Shown here piece by piece: positions 11,717 to 23,607 of a stretch of 64,000 nt of DNA. Position 1 is the first letter of the stretch. Every line of letters begins with the position of its first letter. Made by a program: the position numbers and the translations under genes. The DNA is from Romanomermis culicivorax (Eukaryota; Nematoda; Enoplea; Mermithida; Mermithidae): NCBI GenBank assembly GCA_963922205.1, contig CAWUHX010000236.1:186001-250000 (forward strand), read 5' to 3'. A model generated the notes under the pieces. It was not told the DNA's origin. It was given only the letters and a program-made list of their open reading frames with translations, and did not search any database.

Positions 11717-12171
11717 TAGAATGGTGCAGGTGGTAATTTGAAAATACAGGTTACTGCAAATAATTGGCGTTTTATTGATGTATCTTACCGATTCGACAAA
11801 TCTAGCAAAACATATAATTGTAGGAATTTCCTGAAATGATGCTCAAACAGTTTCTACTGCGTGACCTAAGTTTTATCATCAGAAGCGAGTGGTCAAGTTG
11901 TACATTAAATTAGAAATGGCCAAGACAAGACCAAAAGGGGAATTCAAGTGTGTATCACCGCCACCATTGTAAATTTGTACAGTCAGAAGCACATAATCAA
12001 TCCATAAATGGTCAATGAAAAAGCACGAATGGGTTTCTTGTGAAGACTGAAAGCTTGATTGACCAAAGAATTTTGGGTTGCTTGATTATCTTTTAAAAAT
12101 GATGAATACCTTTAGGAGGAAGCCAAATACTTCAACAGAAAAAACAATGACTTGAATAAATGCTGGAAGTC
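11717..12171. other. spacer upstream of the receptor gene
   Basis: This is presumably the promoter side of the minus-strand receptor gene. I see no motif I can name. Confidence 0.3.
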
Positions 12172-12419
12172 TATAGTCTATTTTTCATAACATGCTTCCA
12201 AATAATGAATCATGAAATCAAGTTCTATTTTATATTTTCAGCATTTTCTGCAAAGCCATACATCATACGGAAGTATAATTTTGTGACGACACTCAGCTAA
12301 CACTTAGAAATTTTCTGAGTGGAAAAATGTACAGTAGAACCTTCCTGTATAGGATTTTCAAGTCACCTAATATTTGTGTCAATTTTCATTTTGGTAGCAT
12401 TTTATTAAAAACAGTCTGT
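12172..12419. mobile_element. MITE of the TATAGTCTG family
   Basis: The left end is TATAGTCTATTTTTCATAAC followed by ATGCTTCCAAATAATGAA; the right end is TTTGGTAGCATTTTATTAAA followed by AACAGTCTG. It shares GCATTTTCTGCAAAGCCATA and CACTCAGCTAACACTTAGAA with the 7243 copy, so these two form a subgroup. Confidence 0.75.
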
Positions 12420-13245
12420 TTGTTCATTCGTTTTGTGCAACATTTTGCTACAAATCGTGCACATTTGGAATTGGGGCATACAGGTGTGGGGGCTTAGCGG
12501 TTTGACTTCAATAGTAAAACCAGTCCGTTAGGGGATGTAATGGAGATACCCACATTGTAATGAGAAAGGAAGCTTTGGGTCCACACAGGGGGTGTAGAAA
12601 CTGAAGGGAGGAACAAATTCTATTGGAAATCATCTGGAATTAGAGGAAATGCAGAAAAAACTTTAATCCAAAATTGTTTAAAAAATGCGTATAAATAATA
12701 ATGGAATACAAAAATACAGTACAACTATACAAAATTGATAAGTCCTTTGAAATTTTAAAAATGCGTGAAATGAATGGAAAAATTTATGGCTATTGCTTCA
12801 CTGGACAGTGTGCAGATTAAAATAATCAAGGTGGACGCCAATACTGTGTCTGTAATGGCCAACCAGATTATTTGTAAAGTTTCATGGACGACTACGCTCC
12901 TTCATCATATGGTGGACCACAAAGAGCGAGTTTTTTTATAGGTCGAAAATGTTTATGAAAGGTCGACAATTCATACTGGACAAAATTTTGAAAAACGTTA
13001 ACAGAATAGCCATTAAATTCTATGCGTATTTTGAGAAAATTCTGCAAAATACAGTAATACTTTAATACTGTAAACAGTATTCAAAAAGCGTTTTTATGCA
13101 GTCTTATGGTTTAACTATTCAATTTATGCAACATTTAAAGAAATTTTGTAAGACCAGAATACTTTTCGGTATCAAACGTGCGTTTTCGCACAGTCTTACT
13201 ATATTTAAAACACAAAAACGATTTTTCCTATAGTTGATGCAAAAG
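12420..13245. other. unassigned AT-rich spacer
   Basis: No gene or complete repeat is supported. The sequence lies between a MITE and the foldback element that begins at the TTAA at 13246. Confidence 0.3.
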
Positions 13246-14216
13246 TTAAAGACACGATTTCTGAGAGATTCTACTTTCCCTATGATAAGTTAAAAGTTAA
13301 TCGTATCTCAAAATCAGATATTTTGGGTAGTTTCGTGCGCTGAGTCCCATGGTACCATTCTTTTTGCTTGTAAACAAAAATCCGCGCCGCTACAGTATGC
13401 CAAAGTTTGAAAATTGATGATTTTTTTGCATTTTTCAGTGGTCTTGCTAGCCAAGCGATATTTCAAGATCGGATTGATCTTATTTGATGAATGAATATTC
13501 GTTTTACAGAGGACAGAATAAGCTCAGCTCTCTTTTGATGTAACATTTACAGTAAACAATTGCATATTACACCTTTTCATAGAGTTTAAAGTGTCAAAAA
13601 TTAGCCGTCAAAATTGAAAAAAAATTTTGTTTGTGGGCACTCCCGAGCACCTTCCCATCGGAAGCCGCAGAATTTTATTTGCTTATATTGTAGTTCATGC
13701 ATTTTTACTGCATTGCTTAAGTTTTCATCAAAATTTTGTACCGTTTTGGGAGCTGCACTGCTCTGAAGAAGGCATCTTTATGAAAATTTCATAGAAATTG
13801 TTGTATTTGCCAGCTGGCCCTTGTCTTCCCTTGAGATATATTTATTACCTATTTGATGTATTACCTGTTTCGCAAGCAAACATTTTACACTCTGCAAGAA
13901 AGTTTGAACAGTCAAAAATTAGTGCAAAAATGAAGAAAAATCTTGCTAAGAGGCACTCCCGAGTACCTTCACCTGCGATGCCCCAGAATTTTATCTTTTT
14001 ATTATTTTGTTCACACATTCCTATGGTAGATGTGAAAGCAGCATCACGACTCGAATAACCTTGAGGAGCTACATAGATCCAAAGAAAGCAAAATCCAGAA
14101 AAGTGCCCAAAAATCAATAATTTTTTTGCATTCGGGTGTTTTTATGGAGTAGGTTCATTATATCAGTACTGGAACCGGAAAATACATGTAAAAAGCCACA
14201 ACTTTTCAGACATGTT

Positions 14217-15050
14217 GTAGTGTAAGATAGGTGATAACACATCAGAGTAAACTCATAGTGTAAAACATGTATATCGGATTACTGTATATAATTTTATTCA
14301 TGATGTATTTTCTCGAGCATGTCTGGGTTTTCATCTTGTTGATGGTCTGTACATTTTTCCCAAGTATTGTATAAGTACTTTGTTTTTGAGCATTCCCACA
14401 CGAAAATCCATCAGTAACCCAATTAGGAATCCTTGGATAATAATTTCACACATCCGCACCTGGTCCTATAAACCACTCAAGTCAATTGAAGATGCACATT
14501 CCCAAGAAATACAGTATCCCCCTGCCCGTGTAAGAAAATGCAAAAACCCCGACCCAGATGCAAGACTCAAGTGGGACACATGGAAAACAGTAAAGCACAC
14601 GAAAAACTAAAAGCATGTAGGCGTGGAAGTTAAGCATAAATTAAAGCATGAAGGGGTGGTAATAAAAGCATACAGTAAATGGAAGCATGTAAAGTGAAGC
14701 AATGATCGGTTAGAAAAGCAAAATGGAAGCAGACCTCCCATGGCGTAAAGGCATGGTCTAAAGAAGCAGTATAAAAGAAAGAAGCATAGTGAAATCATGG
14801 AGTTTTTGTATTTTCTCATATTCATGTGTAAAAGCTTGACTCGTATATTCACGTAAAATCGGGACGTTTGTTATGGTCGACGCTAAGCATAAAGCTGTGG
14901 GCGACGTTGTTGTTTTCAAAGTTTTCATTAAATGTTTTCATTAAATCGTTGTTATTGTCCTAGTATTTTGTCGTGTTATCGCCCCAAGGGCCTCATGGAC
15001 CGTTTGAATTGGACAAGTAAAAGTATCGTAGAAATCGGGCGTTACAGTAG
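14217..15050. mobile_element. solo LTR with 4-bp target duplication GTAG
   Basis: An 826-bp insertion (14221-15046) begins TGTAAGATAG and ends GGGCGTTACA, so it has the TG...CA ends of an LTR with 5-bp inverted tips. GTAG flanks it on both sides. The homologous arm of the foldback element at about 17680-17700 keeps the uninterrupted site with a single GTAG, which proves the insertion and its exact ends. No internal coding region is present. It does not obviously match the LTR start at 28812. Confidence 0.8.
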
Positions 15051-15215
15051 AAAAACAGTGGATTTTAACTGCATTTTCATCTACTTGATAAATTGTGTTC
15101 AATTTCATCGAGTCACTGATCTAAAAGGATGATACAAGCCACCGCCTAATCAAACCTCACAAAGTCTATGTCATTCACCTGAAAAAGATTAATCCTAATG
15201 CTTGCTTTGTGAATT

Positions 15216-17429
15216 ATTGCAGTAAACTTCAGATCAGAATTAAGGAGAATACATTGTGTGTCTTTGTCTGATCTAAACATATTAGAGTGAAAAGATAAAA
15301 ACACCATAGATGTAGGGCCATCATATAAGGAAATTGTCTTTTAATCTTACAGCAATGTGCACTGTACTAAAGATGTAGCATACCCTGAAAGGAGAAGTAT
15401 AGCAACCCAAGCCTTAAAATTGACAGGGTCTCTGCAAATTCGGAAAAACATGCAAAAATAGTCAAAAACCCTCCTGGAATCTCAAAAACTGTTGGGCCCA
15501 AAATCTGGATATTTTACAGGTGTGATTGGGGCCGAGTTTCATCGATAAATTTATGAGGAAATTTCAAACACAGGTTACTCTGCATGAGACGATAGTAACC
15601 CAAACTTCAAGTAAAAACTTTCCTTAGTACTGCACTCGTAATTAGCCTAATTTAAAAATGAAGATATATAAAATATTGTCGACCATGAGTCCTACTCATA
15701 TGCTGAAAAGATGGTGCTGAATCCACAAACCAGAAGTACAGCACCTTCAAACAGGCGAAATTTTCTCCACCATTCGAGTCCTGTCATTCAGGTTATTCGA
15801 ACCATATGTCATGTGGCTAATAACCTGATATTTCCAAAATTTTGCAATAACATCAACATTGTATCAGTGAAATAGTGTATATTCTCCTTTTGATGCTGAT
15901 CAAGTGGCAACAGTTTGGTTTTCAAAGTCCTAAGGCAAAGGTTTGATGCAATGACATCCTCATGTCATTGGAAATTCACTGATGAAATTCGGCTGCATGC
16001 ACACTTACAAAACATCTAGATTTTAGGCTCAACAGTTCTCAAGATTCAGGGGGATGTTGTTGCCTATTTTTACATTTTTTTCCAAATTTGCAGAAACTCT
16101 GTTGATTTTAAGGCCGCGATTTGTATAGTTATATTGCTCGTTTCAGGGTACCCTACATCTTTGATATCTTTGATACAGTGCAGTTCATATATTTTTCTTA
16201 AATGATGGCACCCCCTATGTATGTTTATGGTGCCAATGTTGCCACTAACAATCAATTGGAAGTCGTTGAAGTTGAAAAGTGGTCTCCTACAGTTCATACT
16301 GCAATAAATTTTAGATCAGAATTGAGCCAAATACATCCCTCAAGTTTGTCTGATGAAAAAATTTCAATGACAGAAAATGAAAAGAACATATCCAGCAAAG
16401 TGTCAGTGTACTGCATTCTTTTTGAAATGATCGGAGCAGGGTTGGAGCCAAAATTTTGTTCAAAATTATAGAAGACTCGTTAAGCCTATTCAATAAATTT
16501 TTCCTTCATGATATGGACTCCTTGATGATCACTCTTTCTATTCTAACCATTTCAAAATCTTCGAAATTGATTTCATAATCTCTAGTAAGGTTCTGTTTGC
16601 TCAAAAATTGATTTCATAATCTCTATAGTCTGTTTTTTTAGAAATGCTTCTGAATAATGAAAGTGGAGAGTAAGTAGTATTTCAGATTTTCATGATTTTC
16701 TGATAAACAATACATCGTATGGGACTGGAAATTTGTGAGCATACTAACCTCACCTTTAAAAATTTTTTGAGTGAAAAATTTCATGGTAAGATCTCTACGT
16801 AAAGGTTTTAGACGACAGTACTGATTTGTGTCACTTTTCTATTTGGAAGCATTTTATAAAAAACAGACTGTTTGCTCAAACATTTCTAAATGAAATGAGT
16901 GTGTTAGTGGACCTGGTAACAGGAAACTATAGCCAATCATGATCCAATATTTCCAAATCGACTAACTATTTTTTACTTTTCATTAAGATAGATTTCAATT
17001 TATTGTGTCAGCAAATACAGCGAATTCCTGCACCTGAAGAAAATAAAAATTTGTTACATCAAATTCATTTGTGTTGATTGCTGTATGTATGTATGACAGT
17101 CTGACTAAAAGGAAATTACTAACCGCAAAAAGAAAATGTTTTAGTTTTCAGTGAACAATTTGCTGCCTATGTTAGCTCTGCAATGCTATTGGTAATTACA
17201 GTATTTCCATCTTCAAATTTTTGAAGATAAAAAACACAAAGTATCATTTCTTTTCAAATAAGCCTTCTAACAACAAAAATTTTTCCAAGATAAGCTGTAT
17301 GAGTAGAAAGAAAAATCTTAAGTACTATTTAGATCAGTGATTTGCTCATGATATTCCTTTTATATGTTGCACATCTTCAAGTCTAAAAGAAGGATCATTT
17401 CTCGAAATGTATATGACAAACGTAAAATG
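15216..17429. other. centre of the foldback element
   Basis: This is mostly non-coding. A minus-strand frame at 17346-17543 (containing KAHKVYVIHLKKKNHNACC) overlaps the inner edge of the right arm and is protein-like, possibly a transposase scrap. Frames at 16070-16297 (minus) and 16202-16471 (plus) overlap each other and are unassigned. Confidence 0.35.
16624..16870. mobile_element. MITE of the TATAGTCTG family
   Basis: The left end is TATAGTCTGTTTTTTTAGAA followed by ATGCTTCTGAATAATGAAAG; the right end is TTTGGAAGCATTTTATAAAA followed by AACAGACTG. It is inserted in the centre of the foldback element. Confidence 0.78.
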
Positions 17430-18967
17430 ACTTGCAAATACAGGTATCAAACTGCTATTCACACAGCAGGCGTTATGATTTTTCTTTTTCAGGTGAATGA
17501 CATAGACTTTGTGAGCTTTGATTAGGCCGGGTGCTTGTATCATCCTTGTAGATCCGTGACTTGAATCAGTTTGGTGAAAATTGATTGGGCGAGAGGTGCT
17601 TGTATCATCCTTTTAGATCAGTGACTCAATGGAATTGAACAAAATTTATCAAGTAGATGAAAATGCAATTAAAATCCACTGTTTTTCTACAACATGTCTG
17701 AAAAGTTATGACTTTTTAAATGTATTTTCCGGTTCCAATGAACCTACTCCATAAAAATACACAAATGCAAAAAAAATTATTGATTTTTGATCAATTTTCA
17801 GGATTTTGCTTTCTTTGGATCTATGTAGCTCCTCAAGGGGTATTCAAATCGCGATGCTGTTTCACATCTACTGTGAAATGTAAAAAACTACATGTGTGAA
17901 CAAAACAATAAAAGACAAAATTCTGGGGCATTGCAGGTGAAGGTGCTCGGGAGTGCCCCTAAGCAGGATTTTTCTTCATTTTTCCACTATTTTTTGACTG
18001 TTCAAACTTTCTTGCAGAGTGTAAAATGTTTGCTTGTGAAACAAGTAATACATCAAATTATAGTCTATTAGTTAATTGAGAATTCTGCAGTGTAGGTAAT
18101 AAATATATCTCAAGGGAAGACAAGGGCCAGCTGGCAAATACAATGATTTCTATGAAATTTTCATAAAGATGCCTTCTTCAGAGCAGTGCAGCTCCCAAAA
18201 CGGTAGAAAAATTATGATGAAAACTTGACCAATGCAGTAAAAATGCATGAACTACAATATAAGCAAATAAAATTCTGCGGCTTCCAATGGGAAGGTGCTC
18301 GGGAGTGCCCATAAACAAAATTTCTTCAATTTTGACGGCTAATTTTTGACACTTTAAACTCTATGAAAAGGTGTAATATGCAATTGTTTACTGTAAATGT
18401 TACATCAAAAGAGAGCTGAGCTTATTCTCTCCTCTGTAAAACGAATATTCATTCATCAAATAAGATCAATCCAATGTTGAAATATTGCTTGGCTAGCAAG
18501 ACCACTGAAAAATGCAGAAAAATCATAAATTTTCAAACTTTGGCATACTGTAGCGGCGCGAATTTTTGTTTACAAGCAAAAAGAATGGTACCATGGGACT
18601 CAGCGCACGAAACTACCCAAAATATCTGATTTTGAGATACGATTAACTTTCAACTTATCATAGGCCTATGAAAAAAGGTAGAATCTCTCAGAAATTGTGT
18701 CTTAAAGATAGTCGAAAGTCGTACTGCAGACGTAAAATTTTACATGACTAAGTCTTTTAGACACTTGCAAAAAATAAAAATCCATCGGGTGATCTTTATG
18801 ATAAAAGGTCATAGAAAGTTTTATTTCGGATCACTTTGAATTAACGTTCAAGATGCGTATGTCCATTTAATTTCGATTTTATGTAGAATAGCAGAATTTG
18901 AATAGAGAATCAAAGGGCTATAGCCTGTTGTTTCTAAAATTCTTTTAGACTGAAAAATGACACGAAT

Positions 18968-19216
18968 TATAGTCTGTTTTTCTTGAAATGCTTCCAAATA
19001 ATGAAAGTGAAAAACAAGTAGTATTTCAGATTTTCACGATTTTCTGATAAACGATATACCATATAGGACTGAAAATTTGTAAGCGTACTGTCCTCACCTT
19101 GAAAAATTTTCCGAGTAAAAAATTTCACGGTAAGAGCTTTATGTAAACGATTTTGACGACAGTAATGATTTGTGTCAATTTTCTATTTGGGAGCATTCTA
19201 TAAAAAACAAACTATA
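18968..19216. mobile_element. MITE of the TATAGTCTG family
   Basis: This is the clearest member: TATAGTCTGTTTTTCTTGAA then ATGCTTCCAAATAATGAAAG on the left, and GGGAGCATTCTATAAAAAAC then AAACTATA on the right. Length is 249 bp. Confidence 0.8.
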
Positions 19217-19410
19217 GTACTGCAGTCAAAAACGCTTAATCAAAGCTTTTACTGTAGAGTTTTTCTCCCTAAATAGTTGTTGGTCAGTTGGGCATGCTCA
19301 CAAAATTGCAGTTCCACGTGACATATGGTTTAGTAGAAAACCGAAAAATATGAAATAGTACTTGCTTTCCACTCTTATTATTTATTCATTTTCAAGAAAA
19401 ACAGACTATA
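19213..19410 (-). mobile_element. MITE of the TATAGTCTG family, reverse, abutting the previous copy
   Basis: Read on the minus strand it begins TATAGTCTGTTTTTCTTGAA and continues with AAGCAAGTACTATTT. Its far end merges with the end of the 18968 copy, sharing TATAG. It resembles the reverse copy at 4590-4780 (AGTACTTGCTTTC, AAAGCTTTTAC). Confidence 0.7.
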
Positions 19411-20882
19411 GTATTGTAGGACATTCAACACTCTTTTGCAAGTTCGCTATTTACCTGTCCAAAATATTGCGTACTGATAAAGATTTTGAGACATGTAATT
19501 ATGAAAATTGATCATTTTAAATTAAAGCTAAAATTAACATGTTTTTTCAAATTGAGTGGACGAAAGCTTGTCGGACATTCGATACTTTTGCAAGCCATAG
19601 CCCATTCAGTTTAAAATGATAGACGCATACAGCTTAAACTAGAGAAATTAGTTCAATTTCATACGCAATTTTCACTAGCGGGAAGAAGCTTTACACTGTA
19701 GAAAAACGCCATATTTATTCATAATAATGGGAAAGGCCAAAATCATTCGAAAAACGTCATGGTTATCCACTGTCGATTTGGAAAGAACTGCGTGGATAGA
19801 TGAGTGCTACTTAACTAGGTTATTGAAGGAAATCTTCAGCTATTCCATTTGCCGCTCACGGACGCGAAAATTCTTTAATTGCTTACAATAACTAGCTTAC
19901 TAACTTTTCCGTATTGAAGTTACTTTCAGAGGATCACTGCACCGATCATGCCACAATAAAGGGGCATAGTTGCACGAACGCAGGAGATGTTTCGATGCGA
20001 AAAATTGCTAACCTTTAATAGAAACACTATACACGATGACAAATACAAAGTTCATCATTCAAAAAGTTGGGAAAAGAAAAGTAATACAGTGATTTGATGG
20101 CGCTCTTACAGTTATATGGAAATCAGTAATTCTAGAAATGTAAATTAAAAGCAAATAGGAGAACAAAAAATTTTTACTGCATCAAATTCAAGTTTTTCTT
20201 AGAGAATGCCCATCAGCCACGGTGAAAAATTTTTCAACAAAAAAAGTTCAAAAACGTTAATATATCCGACTCTTTTGCCATAAATATTGATTTTTGTGAC
20301 TTTAAGACAAAAAATATTTTTGAACCGTTTTTTAGAATTTGTAGGGGAAAAATTTTATTTTTTGCTTTAGCAGCCCGCACCCCAAAAGTTTTGAGCAGTC
20401 GATGACTCTAACCATAAATAAACAGCATTACTCTCCCACCACCAGACGTCAGATCTCCGTTATGTAGAATACCACACTTCAGCCAAACCGGTATTATCCA
20501 TTATTCTCTCAAACTACAGTAAACTCATAATATTCGAACCCATTAACAAGAAAATATACACTTGCTTTCGTATTTTCGTTTTGTTTCCTTATAACATATT
20601 TGCATGAATCGTTTTGTGTTGTTTCGGCCATAAAGGCATATGTAATTTAGTCTTCATTTTTTCTTGTCTTATAAAAGGTTGTTTTCTATTCTCCACCTGG
20701 ATTCTCTGCCTGACTAGCACATTGCCTTGATTATTGATTAGTAACCTAAGGACTTACCGGTACTCACCAGAGCCTTCTCCAACAACCCCGAACTGTGACT
20801 TCCCTCGCACCTTCCTCCTCTATCACAACCTCCTTATCACCCACCCAGAGATTTCCCTTATGTTGCAGTTACATGTATGATC
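19411..20882. other. spacer with diverged repeat copy
   Basis: About 19690-19960 is the inverted, diverged counterpart of 9585-9830. The remainder, including a C-rich stretch near 20760-20850, has no recognised gene. Confidence 0.35.
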
Positions 20883-21152
20883 TATAGTCTACTTTTCATG
20901 AGATGCTTTTAAATAATAAGAGTTCTAAGCAAATACGATTTTATGTTTTTACGATTCCGATTACGTTTACGTTTACAATTCTCTGCTGAATTATATGTCA
21001 CATAAGACTGAAAAATTGTGAGTCGGCTCAACTAAGCTTTAATAAATTTTAAAGGAAAAATATTTATCCTAAAAGCTGTGTGCAAACGATTTTGACGACA
21101 ATGCTTACTTTTGTCATTTCCTTTGATCAAGCATTTTATAAAAATCAGACCG
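20883..21152. mobile_element. MITE of the TATAGTCTG family, diverged
   Basis: The left end is TATAGTCTACTTTTCATGAG followed by ATGCTTTTAAATAATAAG; the right end is ATCAAGCATTTTATAAAAAT followed by CAGACCG. The interior keeps the order of the other copies with an inserted purine/pyrimidine stretch near 20950. Confidence 0.65.
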
Positions 21153-21498
21153 TAAACCATTATGCGCCATGACTAAAAACATAGTTCAAATAATTAAGTT
21201 GGAAAGCATGAAATAAACGAGAATAAAAAAATTTTTACAGTCTACAAAAAGTTGAGTAAAGTTATGTAAACACCCCTATCTATACTTGCTACTGACATAA
21301 TTAAAGTGCCTTGATTTCATATGTAAAGCGGGTGAATATCCTGTTATTTATACAAATGTTTATACCGACGTTGTGTTGGAAAGCGGTGCAGCATTACAAA
21401 AAATTTAAGTGTAAACTTTTATACCTTTCATATGTTTTGTAATAATTGTGAAAACCTTTCAAGTAGTCCTGATATTTTAGAATGTTCAGTGATAACTT

Positions 21499-21709
21499 CA
21501 GTCTGTTTTTTCCAAATGAGCCTCGATCTACATGTTCATGCAAATAATGAATAACCTATGTATGAGGACATTTTTCTCGAGTTGACTGTAACGGTTAGAC
21601 AAACAAATTGAGAAAAAAATTTCGCCTACAATGCAGGTTTATTGTTTGCTCCCCAATTTCTGCGGATTATTTTGCTTCCAGGGGCTCATTTAGAAATAAA
21701 TAGACTATA
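21499..21709. mobile_element. MITE related to the TATAGTCTG family, second subtype
   Basis: The ends are CAGTCTGTTTTTTCCAAATG then AGCC on the left and GGCTCATTTAGAAATAAATA then GACTATA on the right. The outer tips match the family, but the subterminal block is different and forms its own inverted pair. Confidence 0.6.
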
Positions 21710-22529
21710 AAGGCAACTATTCTGAAGAAAACTAGATGCCTGAAACATTGTACAATAAAATCTAAATTCTGTTTTACCATCATGCAGTCATCGATCTAAA
21801 GATGCACATTTTTATTTTACTCTTTGTTTGTTGGGCACCCTGTTGATGGCAAGCTGCATTGGGGAATCGCCATGCAAATCGACAAATTGGACAACCAGTG
21901 GCGCAGACATTTGCATAGAAGTGGAGCGCTACAGAAAGACCAAAAATGATAATGATTAATCATTGTCATAGTTTTATATATGTTTGGATAGTTTATGCTG
22001 GCGTCCAATAAACCTTCACCCAGCTCACTTGTATTTAATTTACATAAATTCTATAGTGGTTTAACCACATTCTTTTTAATATTCATCGGAAATTATTGTT
22101 TAATATATTTTTTATTATTTAGAGTCGCCCAATAATTTGGAGGGAAGGGCCAAAGGCCCAGGCGCCTGGTTGCTGACTGCAAGTTCAGGAAAACCTATCA
22201 AGGGATCCTGCAAGTAAGTCTATGGCAGAGGGGATACCTTTCTCTCCTAGGAGACTATGAGGGCTGCATTGTGAGGCCCCTCAAGTAAGGTAAGTTATTC
22301 TTTGTTGTTGCCAGGTCTGGGGGAACCAGACTGTTGCATAATCTCCGAGGCTTAGCCAAGGAATTAGTTCTAACAGGTCAGTTCAGACCAGCACCAATCT
22401 TTTTTTACACCCTAAGGAAAGACGTGCACAACAAGTGGTGGCTTTACACTCCTCATAACAGAACTTCGTAGCCAGACTAGGAGAAAGGAATATCCTCCAG
22501 GTTTCTACAGAAAATTAGCAGGATTTAAA
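21710..22529 (+). other. 5' flank and leader of retrotransposon copy A
   Basis: The sequence becomes more GC-rich from about 22131, right after a TTATTTAG acceptor-like string. It contains a strong splice-donor-like AAGGTAAGT near 22288. No LTR matching the one at 28812 is found upstream, so the 5' LTR of copy A is missing or unrecognisable. There is no gag-like frame. Confidence 0.4.
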
Positions 22530-22913
22530 ATGCCTAATGAAAGGATACTGAGAGGTAATACCTTGCATAGATCACCACCCAGAGTGGCGAGTGCTGGGAA
22601 TCTTGTAAATTTGAGAAACAGTGATCAGCAACGGCATGCTGCTCCGGACCCAGTGATCCCAGATCAAACTCCTGCGAGGGTTCAACCATAGCAACAGAAT
22701 GCAATGCATTTTACGCCTTTAGATCCCCCACCAGCGATTGCCATCGATCCACAAGAGGCAGGACCGGCAAATCCTAACCCAGACGCTGATGGACCGCCGC
22801 CTCAAAATTTGAAAAGGTCACCGCCAAAGGTCGAATTAGCAGGACCAAAAAAGGACGTTATTACACCCAAATTTCGACCAAATCTGGATGAAAGGGATCC
22901 CGAAATCGAATGA
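22530..22913 (+). pseudogene. copy A: Pro-rich N-terminal ORF, one stop
   Basis: A frame from the ATG at 22530 runs to TGA at 22911-22913 with a single TAG at about 22689. The product is short, disordered and rich in proline, aspartate and asparagine (DPPPAIAIDPQEAGPANPNP), with no zinc knuckle and no capsid-like helices. It precedes the protease and is probably the N-terminal extension of the pol polyprotein, not a normal Gag. A further frame at 22974-23354 (starting [20 protein letters not shown]) is helical and leads toward the protease by a frame change. Confidence 0.45.
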
Positions 22914-23166
22914 TGATTAGAGAGGGTTCCACAGGAGCAAGAGTGATTCCGGCCGCAGAAAAGAGCTCCCGAAATGTCCAATCAAGAGTTGGCGACACAG
23001 CTACGAGAATTGAAAGGGACCCTTGAAGCTTTATTCAACATAATCGCGAATGCCGCCACTGAGGACTATGAGAGGGAAGCCGACAGTCGCCGACAGGAGC
23101 CGGATAGACAGGTTAGACCATGTGTTAGGGGTGCAGAAAGAGACAACCGTCTCACTGCTGAAATGA

Positions 23167-23607
23167 ATGCAGGCGCAGGGCCTAGTAATAGGCCTGAATT
23201 TGATGAAGGGCAAAGGCTTAACTTTGAGCCCAAAAGTTGGAGAGGCCTTCATGATACGAGTCAAAGTTGGCAACGTCAAAACGAATGCTTTAATCGACAC
23301 TGGTGCTCAATGTTCTGTCCTTTCATCCGGCCTCATCAAACGAGCTTTCGATAAACAAATGCTTTGCTTGCCTGTTTGCGGAAGGATAAAGGTCGCCGAT
23401 GGTACCACTGTGCTCATGGTCCCGTTATCATCCCGATGGGATCCCCATTTGGCGAACATTTGGTCAAATGTGTTGTTCTGGACGATGATGATCAAGATCA
23501 ATTTATTATCAGCACCGACTTCCTCGCTCATCCTGAAATCAATGTCATTCTCAACTTCAAAGAAAAATTTCTCGAAATCCAAGATGTCAAAATGCTGCTC
23601 AAAGTAG
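23167..23607 (+). pseudogene. copy A: retroviral-type aspartic protease, frameshifted
   Basis: The frame contains [15 protein letters not shown], the D-T-G-A active-site loop of a retropepsin. The protease would cut the polyprotein into mature enzymes. The homologous continuation is in the next frame from about 23364 (containing [20 protein letters not shown]), so the fold is split by a frameshift near 23350. A dimer of such subunits would be needed for activity. The frame then runs on out of phase to 23607, so its C-terminal third is not meaningful. It sits immediately before the RT of copy A. Confidence 0.7.

Larger units (their letters stand above)
13246..18705. mobile_element. large foldback element with kilobase inverted arms, TTAA-bounded
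   Basis: The left arm (about 13250-15215) and right arm (about 17430-18701) are inverted copies of each other, diverged by small changes. The outer ends read TTAAAGACACGATTTCTGAG on the left and the complement TTAAGACACAATTTCTGAG on the right, each with TTAA (13246-13249, 18702-18705). TTAA target sites are used by piggyBac and Kolobok elements, but I see no transposase. The 2.2-kb centre contains a MITE and short frames. The right arm has a local duplication of a ~63-bp piece around 17525-17630. The left arm is longer because of a solo LTR inside it. Confidence 0.7.
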
